In this document: positions 34,811-43,760 of the stretch, piece by piece | Position numbering within the stretch: the first letter of the stretch is position 1 | How the letters are laid out: each line of letters opens with the position of its first letter | Assembly: GCF_042643265.1 (NCBI RefSeq) | Contig: NZ_JBHRRZ010000003.1 | Span: 1 to 64,000 of the forward strand | DNA from: Virgibacillus_O sediminis | Lineage (GTDB): Bacteria > Bacillota > Bacilli > Bacillales > Amphibacillaceae | Direction: 5' to 3' | Length of the DNA stretch: 64,000 nt | The notes under the pieces: generated by a model | Told to the model about the DNA's origin: nothing | What the model saw: only the letters and a program-made list of their open reading frames with translations | The model's database searches: none | Translations under genes and position numbers: made by a program

Positions 34811-36028
34811 CTAATAGAAAAAGTTGAATTTCCCTTTTTTCATTAATAATCTAAAACCGCCAAGCTTAAAAAGATACTGATTTTCACTCATCTTCTTTGC
34901 TACCGTTGCTTTCCACCCCCGCAGTTTGTACTGCCGGTAAATCGACCCAACAGCATCATTATTGCCTAGCGAAGCTATCGTTCCTATCAAGCGGGGTTTA
35001 AATTCTTTCATCTCTCCCCCGTCTACTAAACTCTTGATGTTATGGGCAACGATTTTCGATTGCTGAATGGCAATCTGTGCCGTTGGCGGGCATGGATTGC
35101 CTGTGTCCGTATTACGGACCAGCGCACAATCCCCCATAACAAAAATATCCTCATATTCTGTTGTGCGCATGTCTTTACGTACTTCCACTTTTCCATGAGT
35201 GGTCCCCAACCCGGCATGTTCGACAATAGAATTAGCCTTTACTCCAGCAGCCCATACGGTAGTCATGGTCGGTAGTTCTTCTTTTTTTCCATTCTTCTCA
35301 TATACGATACTATCAGGATTGCATTCTGTAACTACCGCCTCTGTGATAAATTCTACCCCCCGTGCTTCGAGAGAATTCATGGCATATTCCGCAAGCTGCT
35401 GATCAAACTCAGGCAAGATTGACGAGGATGCCTCCACATTGATCAGGCGCACCTGTGTCTTCTCAATATCATATTCCTCACATAGTTCTGGAATCCTATT
35501 AGCTAGCTCCCCTATGTATTCAATTCCAGTAAATCCTCCACCACCCACTACAATATTCAGCCTTGCTGGATTTTTCTCCCGTTCATTATGATAAAGGGCA
35601 AAGTTGTACTCTAAATGCTCTCTTAGTAGTCTGGCGCTGTTAATATCACTTATGGTAAAAGCATGGTCCTCCAAGCCGGGGATTCCGAATGTTGCAGCTT
35701 CAAAGCCCAAACTGATCACCAGGATATCAAAGTCGATTTCCTGTCTCTTCAACTTTACCTTTTTCTCACGTGGTTTGATGCAAAGTATTTTATCTTTGAT
35801 AAATTTCACTTTATTCAAATCGACCACATCTTTTATATCAATGCGAGTCCGCTCATGATGCAATGTTCCTGCTGCATTCTCGTGAAGCCATGTTGCCTGG
35901 TAATGGTAATCATTTATATTTACCAGCGTAATCTCCGCTTCGTTGACATGCAGCATTTTCTGCAACTTTATAGTCGTCATGATTCCCCCATATCCAGCCC
36001 CGAGGATCACTATACTTTTCTTATGCAT
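34811..36028 (-). CDS. yumB: type II NADH dehydrogenase-like FAD oxidoreductase (YumB)
   Basis: A 405-residue two-dinucleotide-binding flavoprotein. GAGYGG (about 11-16) binds FAD and VVGGGGFTGIEYIGEL (about 166-181) binds NADH. VMGDCALV (about 300) is the second FAD site. C-terminal amphipathic residues would tether it to the membrane, where it passes electrons to menaquinone. ATG 36028 has GAAGTGA 6-7 nt before it. Synteny with yuiB and yumC points to YumB and not to Ndh itself. It is divergent from yumC. Confidence 0.88.
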   Translation of the reverse strand: MHKKSIVILGAGYGGIMTTIKLQKMLHVNEAEITLVNINDYHYQATWLHENAAGTLHHERTRIDIKDVVDLNKVKFIKDKILCIKPREKKVKLKRQEIDFDILVISLGFEAATFGIPGLEDHAFTISDINSARLLREHLEYNFALYHNEREKNPARLNIVVGGGGFTGIEYIGELANRIPELCEEYDIEKTQVRLINVEASSSILPEFDQQLAEYAMNSLEARGVEFITEAVVTECNPDSIVYEKNGKKEELPTMTTVWAAGVKANSIVEHAGLGTTHGKVEVRKDMRTTEYEDIFVMGDCALVRNTDTGNPCPPTAQIAIQQSKIVAHNIKSLVDGGEMKEFKPRLIGTIASLGNNDAVGSIYRQYKLRGWKATVAKKMSENQYLFKLGGFRLLMKKGKFNFFY

Positions 36029-36344
36029 GTCCAATCACTTCCATTTGCTAATTTACTGCAGGCGACTGTTCCCCGGTATATAGCAGAATTTTCCCGAGGC
36101 TGCCGCATGCAGTACTATATAAATTAATATAAAAATAATATTTTTGTTACACAACTGTAATGCCAAACTTAATCATAACTTCTCCTTAAGCTGATTTCAA
36201 CTGCAAATCCAATTTTGCCAATTATATCCATCTATAAAGAAAATCAAAAGCAACTGGCTATCTGAACACAGGAAACATACAACATACATCTTATTTATGG
36301 TAGTATGGAAATGTCTGATGATTTTAGTGAAAAGAGGTTTTCTC
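36029..36344. other. divergent intergenic region yumB-yumC
   Basis: 316 bp, AT-rich, with no coding sequence. For yumB a TATAGT box lies on the minus strand near 36112-36117 with a poor -35. For yumC a TAGTAT (36301-36306) is possible with no clear -35. I found no convincing Fur, Rex or Fnr site. Confidence 0.45.
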
Positions 36345-37331
36345 ATGACGGAAAAAGTGTATGACGTAACCATAATTGGTGCAGGCCCTGTCGGATTGTT
36401 CACTGCTTTTTATGGGGGGATGCGCCAAGCAAGCGTGAAAATACTTGAAAGTCTACCACATACTGGCGGGCAGCTCACCGCTCTTTATCCAGAGAAATAT
36501 ATATACGATGTTGCAGGTTTCCCTAAGGTACGTGCACAAGAGCTTGTTGATAATCTGGAAGAACAGGCAAAGATGTTCGATCCGGAAATTGTACTGGAAC
36601 AGGCAGTTGAGAAAGTGGAACGCCTGGAAGATGGTACCTTGAAGCTGACTACTGATAAGGAAGTTCATTATACAAAGACAATAATTATAACAGCCGGCAA
36701 CGGAGCCTTCCAGCCGCGTCGTTTGAATGTAGGTAACAGCGAGGAATTTGATGGGGTGAATCTGCATTATCATGTCAAGGATATGAACCAGTATAAAGAC
36801 CAGAATGTAGTATTGCTGGGTGGTGGAGATTCAGCAGTTGATTGGGCCCTCATGTTAGAGCCCATTGCTAAAAGTGTCACTTTGGTTCACCGCCGGGAAA
36901 AGTTCCGTGCTCACGAACATAGTGTAGAGAAACTGATGGATTCCAGCGTGGAAATACTAACTCCCTATGTCCCTTCGGATATAGTAGCGAGCAGCCAAAT
37001 TGACCGGCTTATTTTAAATGAAGTTAAGGGGACTAATCAAGTCGAATTGGAAGTGGATACGGTTCTATGCAATTATGGCTTTGTTTCTTCACTCGGCCCT
37101 ATCAAGGAGTGGGGACTTGATATTGAGAAAAACAGTATTGTGGTGAACTCTAAAATGGAAACAAATATACCCGGTATTTATGCTGCAGGTGATATATGCA
37201 CTTACGAGGGAAAAGTCAAATTGATTGCCACTGGGTTTGGTGAAGGGCCCACAGCCATTAATAATGCAAAAAATTATATGGATCCTAAAGCAAGAATACA
37301 GCCTAAACATTCTACCGCCATGTTTTCATAA
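36345..37331 (+). CDS. yumC: ferredoxin/flavodoxin-NADP+ reductase (YumC type)
   Basis: A 328-residue thioredoxin-reductase-like FNR. GAGPVG (about 11-16) binds FAD, LLGGGDSAVDW (about 158-168) binds NADP(H), and GDICTYEGK (about 283) is the second FAD contact. There is no CxxC redox pair between them, which separates FNR from thioredoxin reductase. The C terminus with FGEGPTAINNAKNYMDP is of YumC type. ATG 36345 has AAAGAGG upstream. Confidence 0.92.
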   Translation: MTEKVYDVTIIGAGPVGLFTAFYGGMRQASVKILESLPHTGGQLTALYPEKYIYDVAGFPKVRAQELVDNLEEQAKMFDPEIVLEQAVEKVERLEDGTLKLTTDKEVHYTKTIIITAGNGAFQPRRLNVGNSEEFDGVNLHYHVKDMNQYKDQNVVLLGGGDSAVDWALMLEPIAKSVTLVHRREKFRAHEHSVEKLMDSSVEILTPYVPSDIVASSQIDRLILNEVKGTNQVELEVDTVLCNYGFVSSLGPIKEWGLDIEKNSIVVNSKMETNIPGIYAAGDICTYEGKVKLIATGFGEGPTAINNAKNYMDPKARIQPKHSTAMFS

Positions 37332-37336
37332 AAGCT

Positions 37337-37367
37337 GGAGCAGGGAAGCATCCCTGTTCCTTTTTTA
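37337..37367 (+). terminator. yumC terminator
   Basis: ggagcaggga (37337-37346) pairs with tccctgttcc (37351-37360) with one wobble, followed by TTTTTT. Confidence 0.9.
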
Positions 37368-37523
37368 TTCTTCGGAAACAGCAGAGAGTGCTTCTATATC
37401 CAGCCATTTTATTTCTCTTTGCCCTTTTTGATTAATCCAGCCATTCATCTGGAACTGAGATAGCCTTCTGCTAATGGTTTCCTGAGTGATACCCAAATGG
37501 TGGGGATACGCTTCAATCCTTGT
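37365..37523 (-). pseudogene. remnant of a Crp/Fnr-family regulator (C-terminal HTH only)
   Basis: Minus-strand translation gives 52 codons up to a TAA at 37365-37367. They contain YPHHLGITQETISRRL, SQFQMNGWI and NQKGQREIKW, the recognition helix and wing of a Crp/Fnr HTH domain (compare TxETISRxL). A TGA at 37524-37526 closes the frame upstream and there is no start codon, ribosome binding site or sensor domain. It is thus a decayed gene end. The text further upstream to about 37600 is out of frame and not clearly related. Its tail overlaps the yumC T-run. Confidence 0.7.
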
Positions 37524-37610
37524 TCATTGTTCATAAGGGGCGGGTTAAAATATTTCAGCTGTTCCCTTCAGGAAAAGAAAGCCTAAAGTCAACATACATG
37601 CCAAGCATAT

Positions 37611-37643
37611 CTAAAAAGGCTGGGAAGCATAAGCATCCCAGCC
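37611..37643 (-). terminator. yutM terminator
   Basis: ggctggga (37618-37625) pairs with tcccagcc (37636-37643). The minus strand continues into TTTTT (37613-37617). Confidence 0.88.
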
Positions 37644-37656
37644 ATATTCAAAAAAC

Positions 37657-38013
37657 TTAACAATCTCCTGGCGTACCAACCTTATCCTTGGTACGAAAAG
37701 AGGAGCCGCAACCACAGGAAACAATTGCATTCGGATTATCAATACTGAATCCGCCGCCCATCATATTCTGTTTGAAATCAATAGTGGTTCCCTCAATAAT
37801 AGGGATATCCTGATTGCTAAGCACAACAGGAATACCGTTGATTTGCTGCACACTGTCAAGTTCGTCATTAACCTCGTATTCAAATCCTAGTGAATAGGAC
37901 AAACCGCTGCATCCTCCGCCCTTTATTCCAAAACGCAGGATTGCACCTTCTGACTCTTCCTCCATCATCTCTTTGATACGGGCACTTGCGTTATCTGTCA
38001 AGGTAATAACCAT
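37657..38013 (-). CDS. yutM: A-type Fe-S carrier (HesB/IscA/ErpA family)
   Basis: A 118-residue A-type carrier. The three cluster cysteines are C35 (GGGCSGLSY) and C100/C102 (CGCGSSF), in the standard order, and an additional Cys is the last residue. It carries Fe-S clusters to target proteins and would work with the sufCDSUB products elsewhere in the window. ATG 38013 has AGGAGG about 9 nt upstream. The frame upstream overlaps dapF and is not used. Confidence 0.92.
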   Translation of the reverse strand: MVITLTDNASARIKEMMEEESEGAILRFGIKGGGCSGLSYSLGFEYEVNDELDSVQQINGIPVVLSNQDIPIIEGTTIDFKQNMMGGGFSIDNPNAIVSCGCGSSFRTKDKVGTPGDC

Positions 38014-38077
38014 TTTCCGGAACCTCCTATAGGCGAAAGGTTTATTCATTAGTTCAAGTATACAACCAGCATTAGAA

Positions 38078-38950
38078 CTATTCAACCTTTTGCTGTTGAT
38101 TGTAGTAATATGTTCCCTTGGCAATAGTTTCTGCATCCCCTGTCATCCATACTGCGCCGTCCACGCTCCAACGGATGGTAAGGTCGCCACCCTGGAGATG
38201 GACCGTGATATCCTCGTCCAAGTCGGCCTGATCATTCAATACAGCAGCCACCACTGCGGCACAGGCACCAGTACCACATGCCTGCGTAATGCCGGATCCC
38301 CGCTCCCATACACGGAAATTTAATTCCCGTTTGGAAATTGCCTCAACAAATTCCACATTGACGCCTTCCGGGAAACGCTGATCTTTTTCTATAACAGGGC
38401 CGAGTTCCTTCAGCGGGGCATTTTCAATCGCATCTACAAAGAAGACAGCATGGGGGTTTCCCATTGATACAGCGGTAACTTTCCATTCACCTTGATTAAC
38501 CTGAAAAGGTTCAGCCACCACTTCTGGATCATCATGGCCCATCATCGGGATTTCTGATCGGCGCAGATAAGGTTTCCCCATATTAATGGTAACCCTATGA
38601 ACTGCCCCTCTATCCGGTTTAACTTCTGCATCTACAACATTTGCCTTGGTTTCAATCTGGAACTGCTCCGTTGAGACATAGCCTTGCTCATAAGCATATT
38701 TAGCTGTACAGCGCAGCCCATTCCCGCATGTATTGCCTTCCGAACCATCCCTGTTGAATATTCTCATGGCAACATCTGCTCGCTCACTTGGTTGGATCAA
38801 AATCAATCCATCCGACCCAATCCCAGTATTTACATTAGAAACTCCCCTGGCAATATCCGGGATTTCTTCCTCTTTCAATTTATTTTGAAATAAATCTACA
38901 TAGATATAATTGTTTCCCAGCCCGTGCATCTTAATAAACGGTACTTCCAT
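38078..38950 (-). CDS. dapF: diaminopimelate epimerase
   Basis: A 290-residue epimerase turning LL- into meso-diaminopimelate for lysine and cell-wall synthesis. It works with two catalytic cysteines, C75 in NTCGNGLRC and the second in QACGTGACA (about 225). The N-terminal KMHGLGNNYIYVD is typical. GAGGGAT precedes the ATG. It stands upstream of yutM on the same strand, as in B. subtilis (dapF = yutL). Confidence 0.96.
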   Translation of the reverse strand: MEVPFIKMHGLGNNYIYVDLFQNKLKEEEIPDIARGVSNVNTGIGSDGLILIQPSERADVAMRIFNRDGSEGNTCGNGLRCTAKYAYEQGYVSTEQFQIETKANVVDAEVKPDRGAVHRVTINMGKPYLRRSEIPMMGHDDPEVVAEPFQVNQGEWKVTAVSMGNPHAVFFVDAIENAPLKELGPVIEKDQRFPEGVNVEFVEAISKRELNFRVWERGSGITQACGTGACAAVVAAVLNDQADLDEDITVHLQGGDLTIRWSVDGAVWMTGDAETIAKGTYYYNQQQKVE

Positions 38951-38964
38951 CTTTTATCCCTCTT

Positions 38965-39300
38965 TCACTTATTCTCCTGAAGCATTACCCCTTGCTTTTC
39001 CAGCTCTTGGTATATCGGCTTCAGTCTAGGAATGCCTTCTGCCACTATCTTATCATTCACTAGTACCAATGGATATAAATATTCATCGTCCTGTATCTTT
39101 TGAGCATACTTCCTATGGTATTCCATATCCGGAGGACTTTCTACATCTATATATTCATATTCTACATGATCGGACACATATTTTCTTGCAATTGCGGCCT
39201 GCAGCCATTCATAGGTATCCCATGACCCCGGCGCACCGACACAGCTTGCACATATCTGCTCTGCACCATATACAGTAATCTTTACTTTTTCTTTGCTCAC
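38965..39300 (-). CDS. yuzD: YuzD family protein (DUF1462), thioredoxin-like with CxxC
   Basis: A 111-residue protein of thioredoxin-like fold. QICASCVGAPGS has a CxxC pair (C17, C20), then DVESPPDMEYHRKYA and LVLVNDKIVAEGIPRL, typical of YuzD. The partner is unknown; proximity to Fe-S genes yutM and nfu suggests a link (inference). The start is GTG 39300 with AAGGGGG upstream. It lies 14 nt before dapF on the same strand and is probably in one operon with it. Confidence 0.87.
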   Translation of the reverse strand: MSKEKVKITVYGAEQICASCVGAPGSWDTYEWLQAAIARKYVSDHVEYEYIDVESPPDMEYHRKYAQKIQDDEYLYPLVLVNDKIVAEGIPRLKPIYQELEKQGVMLQENK

Positions 39301-39443
39301 CGAATTTCCCCCTTTATTTCATTTTACAAAATCCTGAAAGAAAGATAAAATGAAAGTGATCGTTTATATAGAAAAGGAATTTTCAGATAGATTTTTCAAG
39401 GTGAAGCAAGTATAATGAGGATATGGAAAGGAGAAGATGGATA

Positions 39444-39668
39444 ATGCAAGAACAAGTACAAGAAGTATTGAACAAATTACGTCCATTTTTACTTCGTGAT
39501 GGAGGAGATGTCGAATTAGTGGATGTGGATGAAGACGGCATTGTACTTCTTCGTCTGATGGGAGCGTGCGGCAACTGCCCGAGTTCCACCATCACACTGA
39601 AAGCTGGGATTGAACGGGCATTGATGGCTGAAGTCCCAGGTGTTACAGAAATCGAGCAGGTATTTTAA
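39444..39668 (+). CDS. yutI: NifU C-terminal-domain Fe-S scaffold (Nfu, YutI)
   Basis: A 74-residue Nfu domain. C42 and C45 in ACGNCPSS bind a cluster shared between two subunits. RPFLLRDGGDVELV is the standard opening. It carries clusters to apo-enzymes. ATG 39444 has AAAGGAG about 10 nt upstream; the ATG at 39423 overlaps that site. It diverges from yuzD. Confidence 0.93.
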   Translation: MQEQVQEVLNKLRPFLLRDGGDVELVDVDEDGIVLLRLMGACGNCPSSTITLKAGIERALMAEVPGVTEIEQVF

Positions 39669-39683
39669 ACATATAGGTAGAGC

Positions 39684-39719
39684 AGCAGACAGGCGGGTAG
39701 CACTGTCTGCTTTTTTTCT
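39684..39719 (+). terminator. yutI terminator
   Basis: agcagacag (39684-39692) pairs with ctgtctgct (39703-39711), followed by TTTTTTTCTT. Confidence 0.9.
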
Positions 39720-39863
39720 TGTTAATAACCTATAAAATCCAAGAATAACCACTTAAAAGTTCTCCTGACCATGTATTTCCCCAAACTCCCTATCATGATC
39801 TCCGTGGGTACATGCTCAACTCACGGCTCTTCCTTTGGTGTGACCTTCTTCCCTATATGACAA

Positions 39864-40829
39864 TTAAAATACTGGTGTTTTCGGGTCTTCCCCGCCTAGA
39901 ACGGCTGTTAGATTCTCCAAGCACAGATTAATCATTTGTGCTCTGGTCTCCATACTTGCGGAACCAATGTGCGGAAGGCACACGCAATTCTCCAGTGCAA
40001 GAAACGGATGGTCTGACCGAATCGGCTCCTCACGGAAGACATCCAGCCCTGCCGCTTTTATTTCTTTGGCCTTCAGCGCTTTCAACAAAGCATTTTCATC
40101 GACCACACCGCCCCTTGATACATTAATGAAAATCGAAGTTTCTTTCATTAATCTGAAAGCCTGTGCATCGAATAAATCGGCAGTTTCATCAGTTAATGGC
40201 AATACAGAGACAACATAATCAGCTTCCTGCAATAATTGATCAAACTCTCTGTAAACTGCCGGCAATGTCTTTTCTGCTTCATATTTGCGGGTCCTATTAT
40301 GATACAGAACCTTCATGCCAAACCCGCGAGCCCTTTTGGCAATCGCCTCACCAATCCTGCCCATCCCTACAATACCAATGGTTTTATGGTGAATATCCGA
40401 TCCCGCGAGCAGAAAAGGTGACCAATTTCTCCACCTATCCTCTCTTACGAAGTCAGTTGCTTCCGCCAACCTCCGTGCTGTTGCCATCAGTAGCGCAAAT
40501 GCCAGATCAGCAGTAGTATCTGTCAACACATCAGGAGTATTTGTAACGGCGACCCCTCTTTTACGCGCCTCTTCCACCTCGATATTGTCATACCCTACAG
40601 CCAAGTTCGAGACAACTTTCAACCGGGTTGCACGATCTAATAATTCTTGATCAATTTTATCGCTTAACATGGTCAACAATCCATCGGCCTTTTCAGCTTT
40701 TTCCAACAGTATCTCCCTCGGAACCGGCTCTTCCTCTTTGTTCCAGCATTCAAAGCGAAAATGATTTTGATAGGTTTGTAGAAATTGCTCTGGTATTTTT
40801 CTAGTAACGTAAATTAGCTGTTCAGCCAT
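39864..40829 (-). CDS. D-2-hydroxyacid dehydrogenase (glyoxylate/hydroxypyruvate reductase type)
   Basis: A 321-residue NAD(P)-dependent enzyme. GMGRIGEAIAKRA (about 154-166) binds the nucleotide. Catalytic Arg is in INVSRGG (about 235-241), Glu in REEP (about 267) and His in LPHIGSAS (about 283-290), the classical triad. VGYDNIEVEEARKRGV matches the GyaR/GhrB branch, so glyoxylate or hydroxypyruvate is the likely substrate. GGAAGGGG lies before the ATG. It follows yutH by 25 nt, likely in one transcript. Confidence 0.9.
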   Translation of the reverse strand: MAEQLIYVTRKIPEQFLQTYQNHFRFECWNKEEEPVPREILLEKAEKADGLLTMLSDKIDQELLDRATRLKVVSNLAVGYDNIEVEEARKRGVAVTNTPDVLTDTTADLAFALLMATARRLAEATDFVREDRWRNWSPFLLAGSDIHHKTIGIVGMGRIGEAIAKRARGFGMKVLYHNRTRKYEAEKTLPAVYREFDQLLQEADYVVSVLPLTDETADLFDAQAFRLMKETSIFINVSRGGVVDENALLKALKAKEIKAAGLDVFREEPIRSDHPFLALENCVCLPHIGSASMETRAQMINLCLENLTAVLGGEDPKTPVF

Positions 40830-40854
40830 CTTCCGAATCCCCTTCCTTCAAATA

Positions 40855-41835
40855 CTACAGCCAGTGTAACACAGGAATCTGATCTGCCTCATGATTAATG
40901 CCAGCATATTTAAAAAAGTTTCTCAATCCTTGTTCATATCTTTTCTGCCTTTCCATCATATTCACCAATTCTTTGTCAGGCAGCTTCTCCCTCTCCATAC
41001 GAAAACATTTTTCAAGCCAATCGAAGATATGCACAGGGAACAGCAGCCTTGCATACAATGAACGCCAGCCGAATATGGATAATGGTCTAACTAACTGATA
41101 ATCCTTAAGAAATAAGCTCATTTCTTCCCCGCTCTTCTCATTCAGCATCAATATTCTGATATATTCGGCAAGATCTCTTGCTGGATGATCATACAGCAGG
41201 TCCTCCATCCAGATTAGAGAGCCAGTTAACTGATCCCGGTACCTTCGAAAAGCAATTACTCCTTGATCATAGTGATGGAACCTTTTATCTCCCTCTGTTT
41301 CCTGGATATATTGGATAGCATTCTCGCTGATTCCGATAATATAAGGCATATAATCCATCAGGGACCGATAGAAAGAGGAATGCTTCTGGTTGCTCTCATG
41401 TTCTACCTTTTGTTCGAACATCGTCAGTTTTTCCGTCCATAGGTAATGCCATTGACCGTAACTGGAGGCAAAATGAGGTTCATAAGGATATCCTGTACCT
41501 GTCTCATGGAACTCAGCCAGCTCCCTGCCTGCAGATGTACTTATATCTTTCCTGGATTTGAGCTTTGTCCTTAAGACCAAATGTTTTTTGCCTCGGTAGT
41601 CGGTATACCAGTTGCCATGTACATTGGGAATGGGTACAGCCATATGCGTGTAATTGCGCTCTGCCATGTAATAGGCAAGTGACGCCTGTTCCATATGAAT
41701 CATTTCCTTATTATCAGCCGTGATGGTAAAATATACATTATCATCCATTACATAGCCTTCTCTCCCATCATCCAGCCTTATTTTCTCCTTAGTATCCACT
41801 ACATAATCGGATGCGAGCAGTTCTCTAAATGGCAA
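40855..41835 (-). CDS. yutH: YutH, spore coat-associated kinase-like protein
   Basis: A 326-residue protein of the CotS/YutH family with an aminoglycoside-phosphotransferase-like fold (VYFTITADNKEMIHMEQASL, VLRTKLKSRKDI, LIWMEDLLYDHPARDLAEYI near 210-230). The catalytic HxD of APH kinases is not clear. In B. subtilis YutH is a spore coat protein. The start TTG 41835 has GGGGGGAG 7 nt upstream; upstream frame lacks one. On the minus strand CATAAACT (about 41873) could belong to a sporulation promoter, weak evidence. Confidence 0.82.
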   Translation of the reverse strand: MPFRELLASDYVVDTKEKIRLDDGREGYVMDDNVYFTITADNKEMIHMEQASLAYYMAERNYTHMAVPIPNVHGNWYTDYRGKKHLVLRTKLKSRKDISTSAGRELAEFHETGTGYPYEPHFASSYGQWHYLWTEKLTMFEQKVEHESNQKHSSFYRSLMDYMPYIIGISENAIQYIQETEGDKRFHHYDQGVIAFRRYRDQLTGSLIWMEDLLYDHPARDLAEYIRILMLNEKSGEEMSLFLKDYQLVRPLSIFGWRSLYARLLFPVHIFDWLEKCFRMEREKLPDKELVNMMERQKRYEQGLRNFFKYAGINHEADQIPVLHWL

Positions 41836-41925
41836 TGGAATCTCCCCCCATATTTTTATGATTAGTTTATGAGTATTAAAGGGAATACTTAACCAAAATA
41901 CCAATTTAAAAGAAAAGGTGATATC

Positions 41926-42441
41926 GTGGAAAACAATACAAGACAAAGTGAATTGGAAGTAAAAGCTAGACAGATGCTCTCGGAAAGAGGTGTAGAATTA
42001 GAAGATATTGCAGAACTTGTCTACTATCTGCAATCAAAGTATCACGAAAATCTCTCCATGGACGAATGCAGACATAATGTGGATCGTGTACTTACGAAGC
42101 GGGAAGTGCAAAACGCCATTTTGACCGGTATCCAGCTCGATGTTATGGCGGAAAAAAAGATGCTTGACCAACCGCTCCAAAAAACAATTGATACCGACGA
42201 AGGTCTTTATGGAGTGGACGAAATCATTGCTCTTTCTATCGTGAATGTATATGGTTCCATTGGCTTTACAAATTATGGATATATTGATAAACAAAAACCA
42301 GGCATCCTCAAGAAACTGAATGATAAATCCAGCGGAGAAGTACACACTTTCCTGGATGATATCGTAGGTGCCATTGCAGCTGCAGCTTCGTCCCGCCTGG
42401 CTCATAGTGAATCGGCCGATGAAGAGGCTGTTGATGACTGA
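41926..42441 (+). CDS. yutG: phosphatidylglycerophosphatase A-like protein (YutG)
   Basis: A 171-residue PgpA-like soluble protein. RGVELEDIAELVYYLQ (about 20-35) and GLYGVDEIIALSIVNVYGSIG (about 91-111) are recognisable, followed by FLDDIVGAIAAAASSRLAHS. Gram-positive YutG proteins lack the C-terminal membrane helices of E. coli PgpA. It is expected to dephosphorylate phosphatidylglycerophosphate, but this is assigned by similarity only. The start is GTG 41926 with AAAAGGTG. It diverges from yutH and converges on yutF. Confidence 0.85.
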   Translation: MENNTRQSELEVKARQMLSERGVELEDIAELVYYLQSKYHENLSMDECRHNVDRVLTKREVQNAILTGIQLDVMAEKKMLDQPLQKTIDTDEGLYGVDEIIALSIVNVYGSIGFTNYGYIDKQKPGILKKLNDKSSGEVHTFLDDIVGAIAAAASSRLAHSESADEEAVDD

Positions 42442-42456
42442 TCGAGCTTCTATATA

Positions 42457-42490
42457 AAGAAAAAGGAAGAGCCGGCTTTAGGCTCTTCCT
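42457..42490. terminator. bidirectional terminator between yutG and yutF
   Basis: aggaagagcc (42464-42473) pairs with ggctcttcct (42481-42490). The minus strand continues TTTTTCTTT, so it is stronger for yutF. Confidence 0.88.
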
Positions 42491-43262
42491 ATATTCTTTC
42501 TATCCATTCTTTCAGGTTATGAACATAATATGTCGGCTTTACCTTCAGCCCTTCCAATCTTTCAAACGGTGTAACTCCTGTAAATACCATCAAGGTATCA
42601 ATCCCTGCATTGATCCCTGCTTTAATATCTGTCAGATAATTATCTCCAACCATCAGTGTTTCCTCTTTGGATAGCTGAATCATATCCAAGGCCTCCTCCA
42701 TAATAATGGACTCCGGCTTTCCGATGAAAATGGGATCTACTCCTGTACTGACTGATACGACGGAGGTAAGTGAACCATTACCCGGAAGCATGCCCCTTTC
42801 TGTCGGGATGGAAACATCACTGTTAGTGGAAATGAATACAGCCCCATTACGGACATTCAGGCATGCTTTAGCAAACTTTTCATAGGTCACCTGACGATCT
42901 ATTCCTACTACTACAAAATCACAATCTTCGTCATCGGATACTGTCAGCCCTTCCTCTTTCAGAGCCTGCAGTATACCTTCTTCCCCAATTACATTACACT
43001 TGGCGTCAGGGTTTTTCTCTCGTATATATTTCGCTGTGGCCAGACTTGTCGTAACCACATTTTTCGGGCTTGATTTGATGCCGAATTGATTAAGTTTGTT
43101 GGAAACCCTCTCCTGTGTCGCCGATGAATTATTGGTGACAAACAGGTATGGGATACCTTTTTCACTTAGTGCATCCACAAATTCCCTGGCACCATCTATC
43201 GGGTCCTTTCCTAAATACATTGTTCCGTCTAAATCAATTAGATACCCTTTATATTCGTTCAT
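42489..43262 (-). CDS. yutF: HAD-superfamily phosphatase YutF (NagD/p-nitrophenylphosphatase type)
   Basis: A 257-residue HAD-IIA phosphatase. Motif I is DLDGTMY (about 11-17), motif II FVTNNSS (about 41-47), and motif III/IV is in MVGDNYLTDI (about 205-214) with a cap insert containing DRQVTYEKFAKA. It would hydrolyse small sugar or nucleotide phosphates in the cytoplasm. AAGGAGTG stands about 12 nt before the ATG. It is followed upstream by yutE on the same strand. Confidence 0.92.
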   Translation of the reverse strand: MNEYKGYLIDLDGTMYLGKDPIDGAREFVDALSEKGIPYLFVTNNSSATQERVSNKLNQFGIKSSPKNVVTTSLATAKYIREKNPDAKCNVIGEEGILQALKEEGLTVSDDEDCDFVVVGIDRQVTYEKFAKACLNVRNGAVFISTNSDVSIPTERGMLPGNGSLTSVVSVSTGVDPIFIGKPESIIMEEALDMIQLSKEETLMVGDNYLTDIKAGINAGIDTLMVFTGVTPFERLEGLKVKPTYYVHNLKEWIERI

Positions 43263-43322
43263 TTTTCTGCTTCACTCCTTGCTGCTATAACGGGAGATTT
43301 ACTGTCCTCTCCCTCCCATTTT

Positions 43323-43760
43323 CTATTCATTGGTAAATGCGTTGGCAACTCCCAGTTCATTATCCATATACTTTCTGATCCGGGCGCTGAAATTTTGAAG
43401 TGAACCCCAGTTTTTATGTACAGACTCATACAATGAATAATGGTCGACTGCGGTGTACTCATTCACCAGCGTTTTTCTTAATCGGATGACTTCCTTGTAA
43501 TTTTCTTCTTCTTCAGAAGGCAGCACCTTTTCGTCGATCAAGATATCGATAATATCCTCGTAGCTCCCGGGATCCCGCATAATAAACCCATCAATCATCA
43601 TATTACCCACATCAAGCGTAGACTCAATCAGAACATGGACCATACGTTCCAACGCGTATTTTTCATAGGATGACGTGAAGCTTCCTTTTTTTAATTCCCC
43701 AAGGACTCCTTCCATATATGTAAGAATTTCTTCAATTCTCCCCCTGTCAACAAAGTACAT
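43323..43760 (-). CDS. yutE: YutE, HepT-like (DUF86) protein without an antitoxin partner
   Basis: A 145-residue all-helical protein of the HepT/DUF86 family (RIEEILTYMEGVLGELKKG; IESTLDVGNMMID). HepT ribonucleases carry R-x4-H-x-Y; here the site reads RKTLVNEY (R95 to Y102), with Asn in place of His. No MNT-type nucleotidyltransferase is beside it, unlike true HepT/MntA pairs. It is thus probably a domesticated form. ATG 43760 has GGAGG 8-9 nt upstream; starts at 43787 and 43766 fit less well. Confidence 0.85.
   Translation of the reverse strand: MYFVDRGRIEEILTYMEGVLGELKKGSFTSSYEKYALERMVHVLIESTLDVGNMMIDGFIMRDPGSYEDIIDILIDEKVLPSEEEENYKEVIRLRKTLVNEYTAVDHYSLYESVHKNWGSLQNFSARIRKYMDNELGVANAFTNE

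Noticed and set aside
36029..36344. Fnr, Rex or Fur operator in the yumB-yumC gap
   Set aside because: The AT-rich words there do not match these consensus palindromes well enough.
39720..39863. Possible coding remnant between yutI and the 2-hydroxyacid dehydrogenase
   Set aside because: Translation in all frames gave nothing recognisable.
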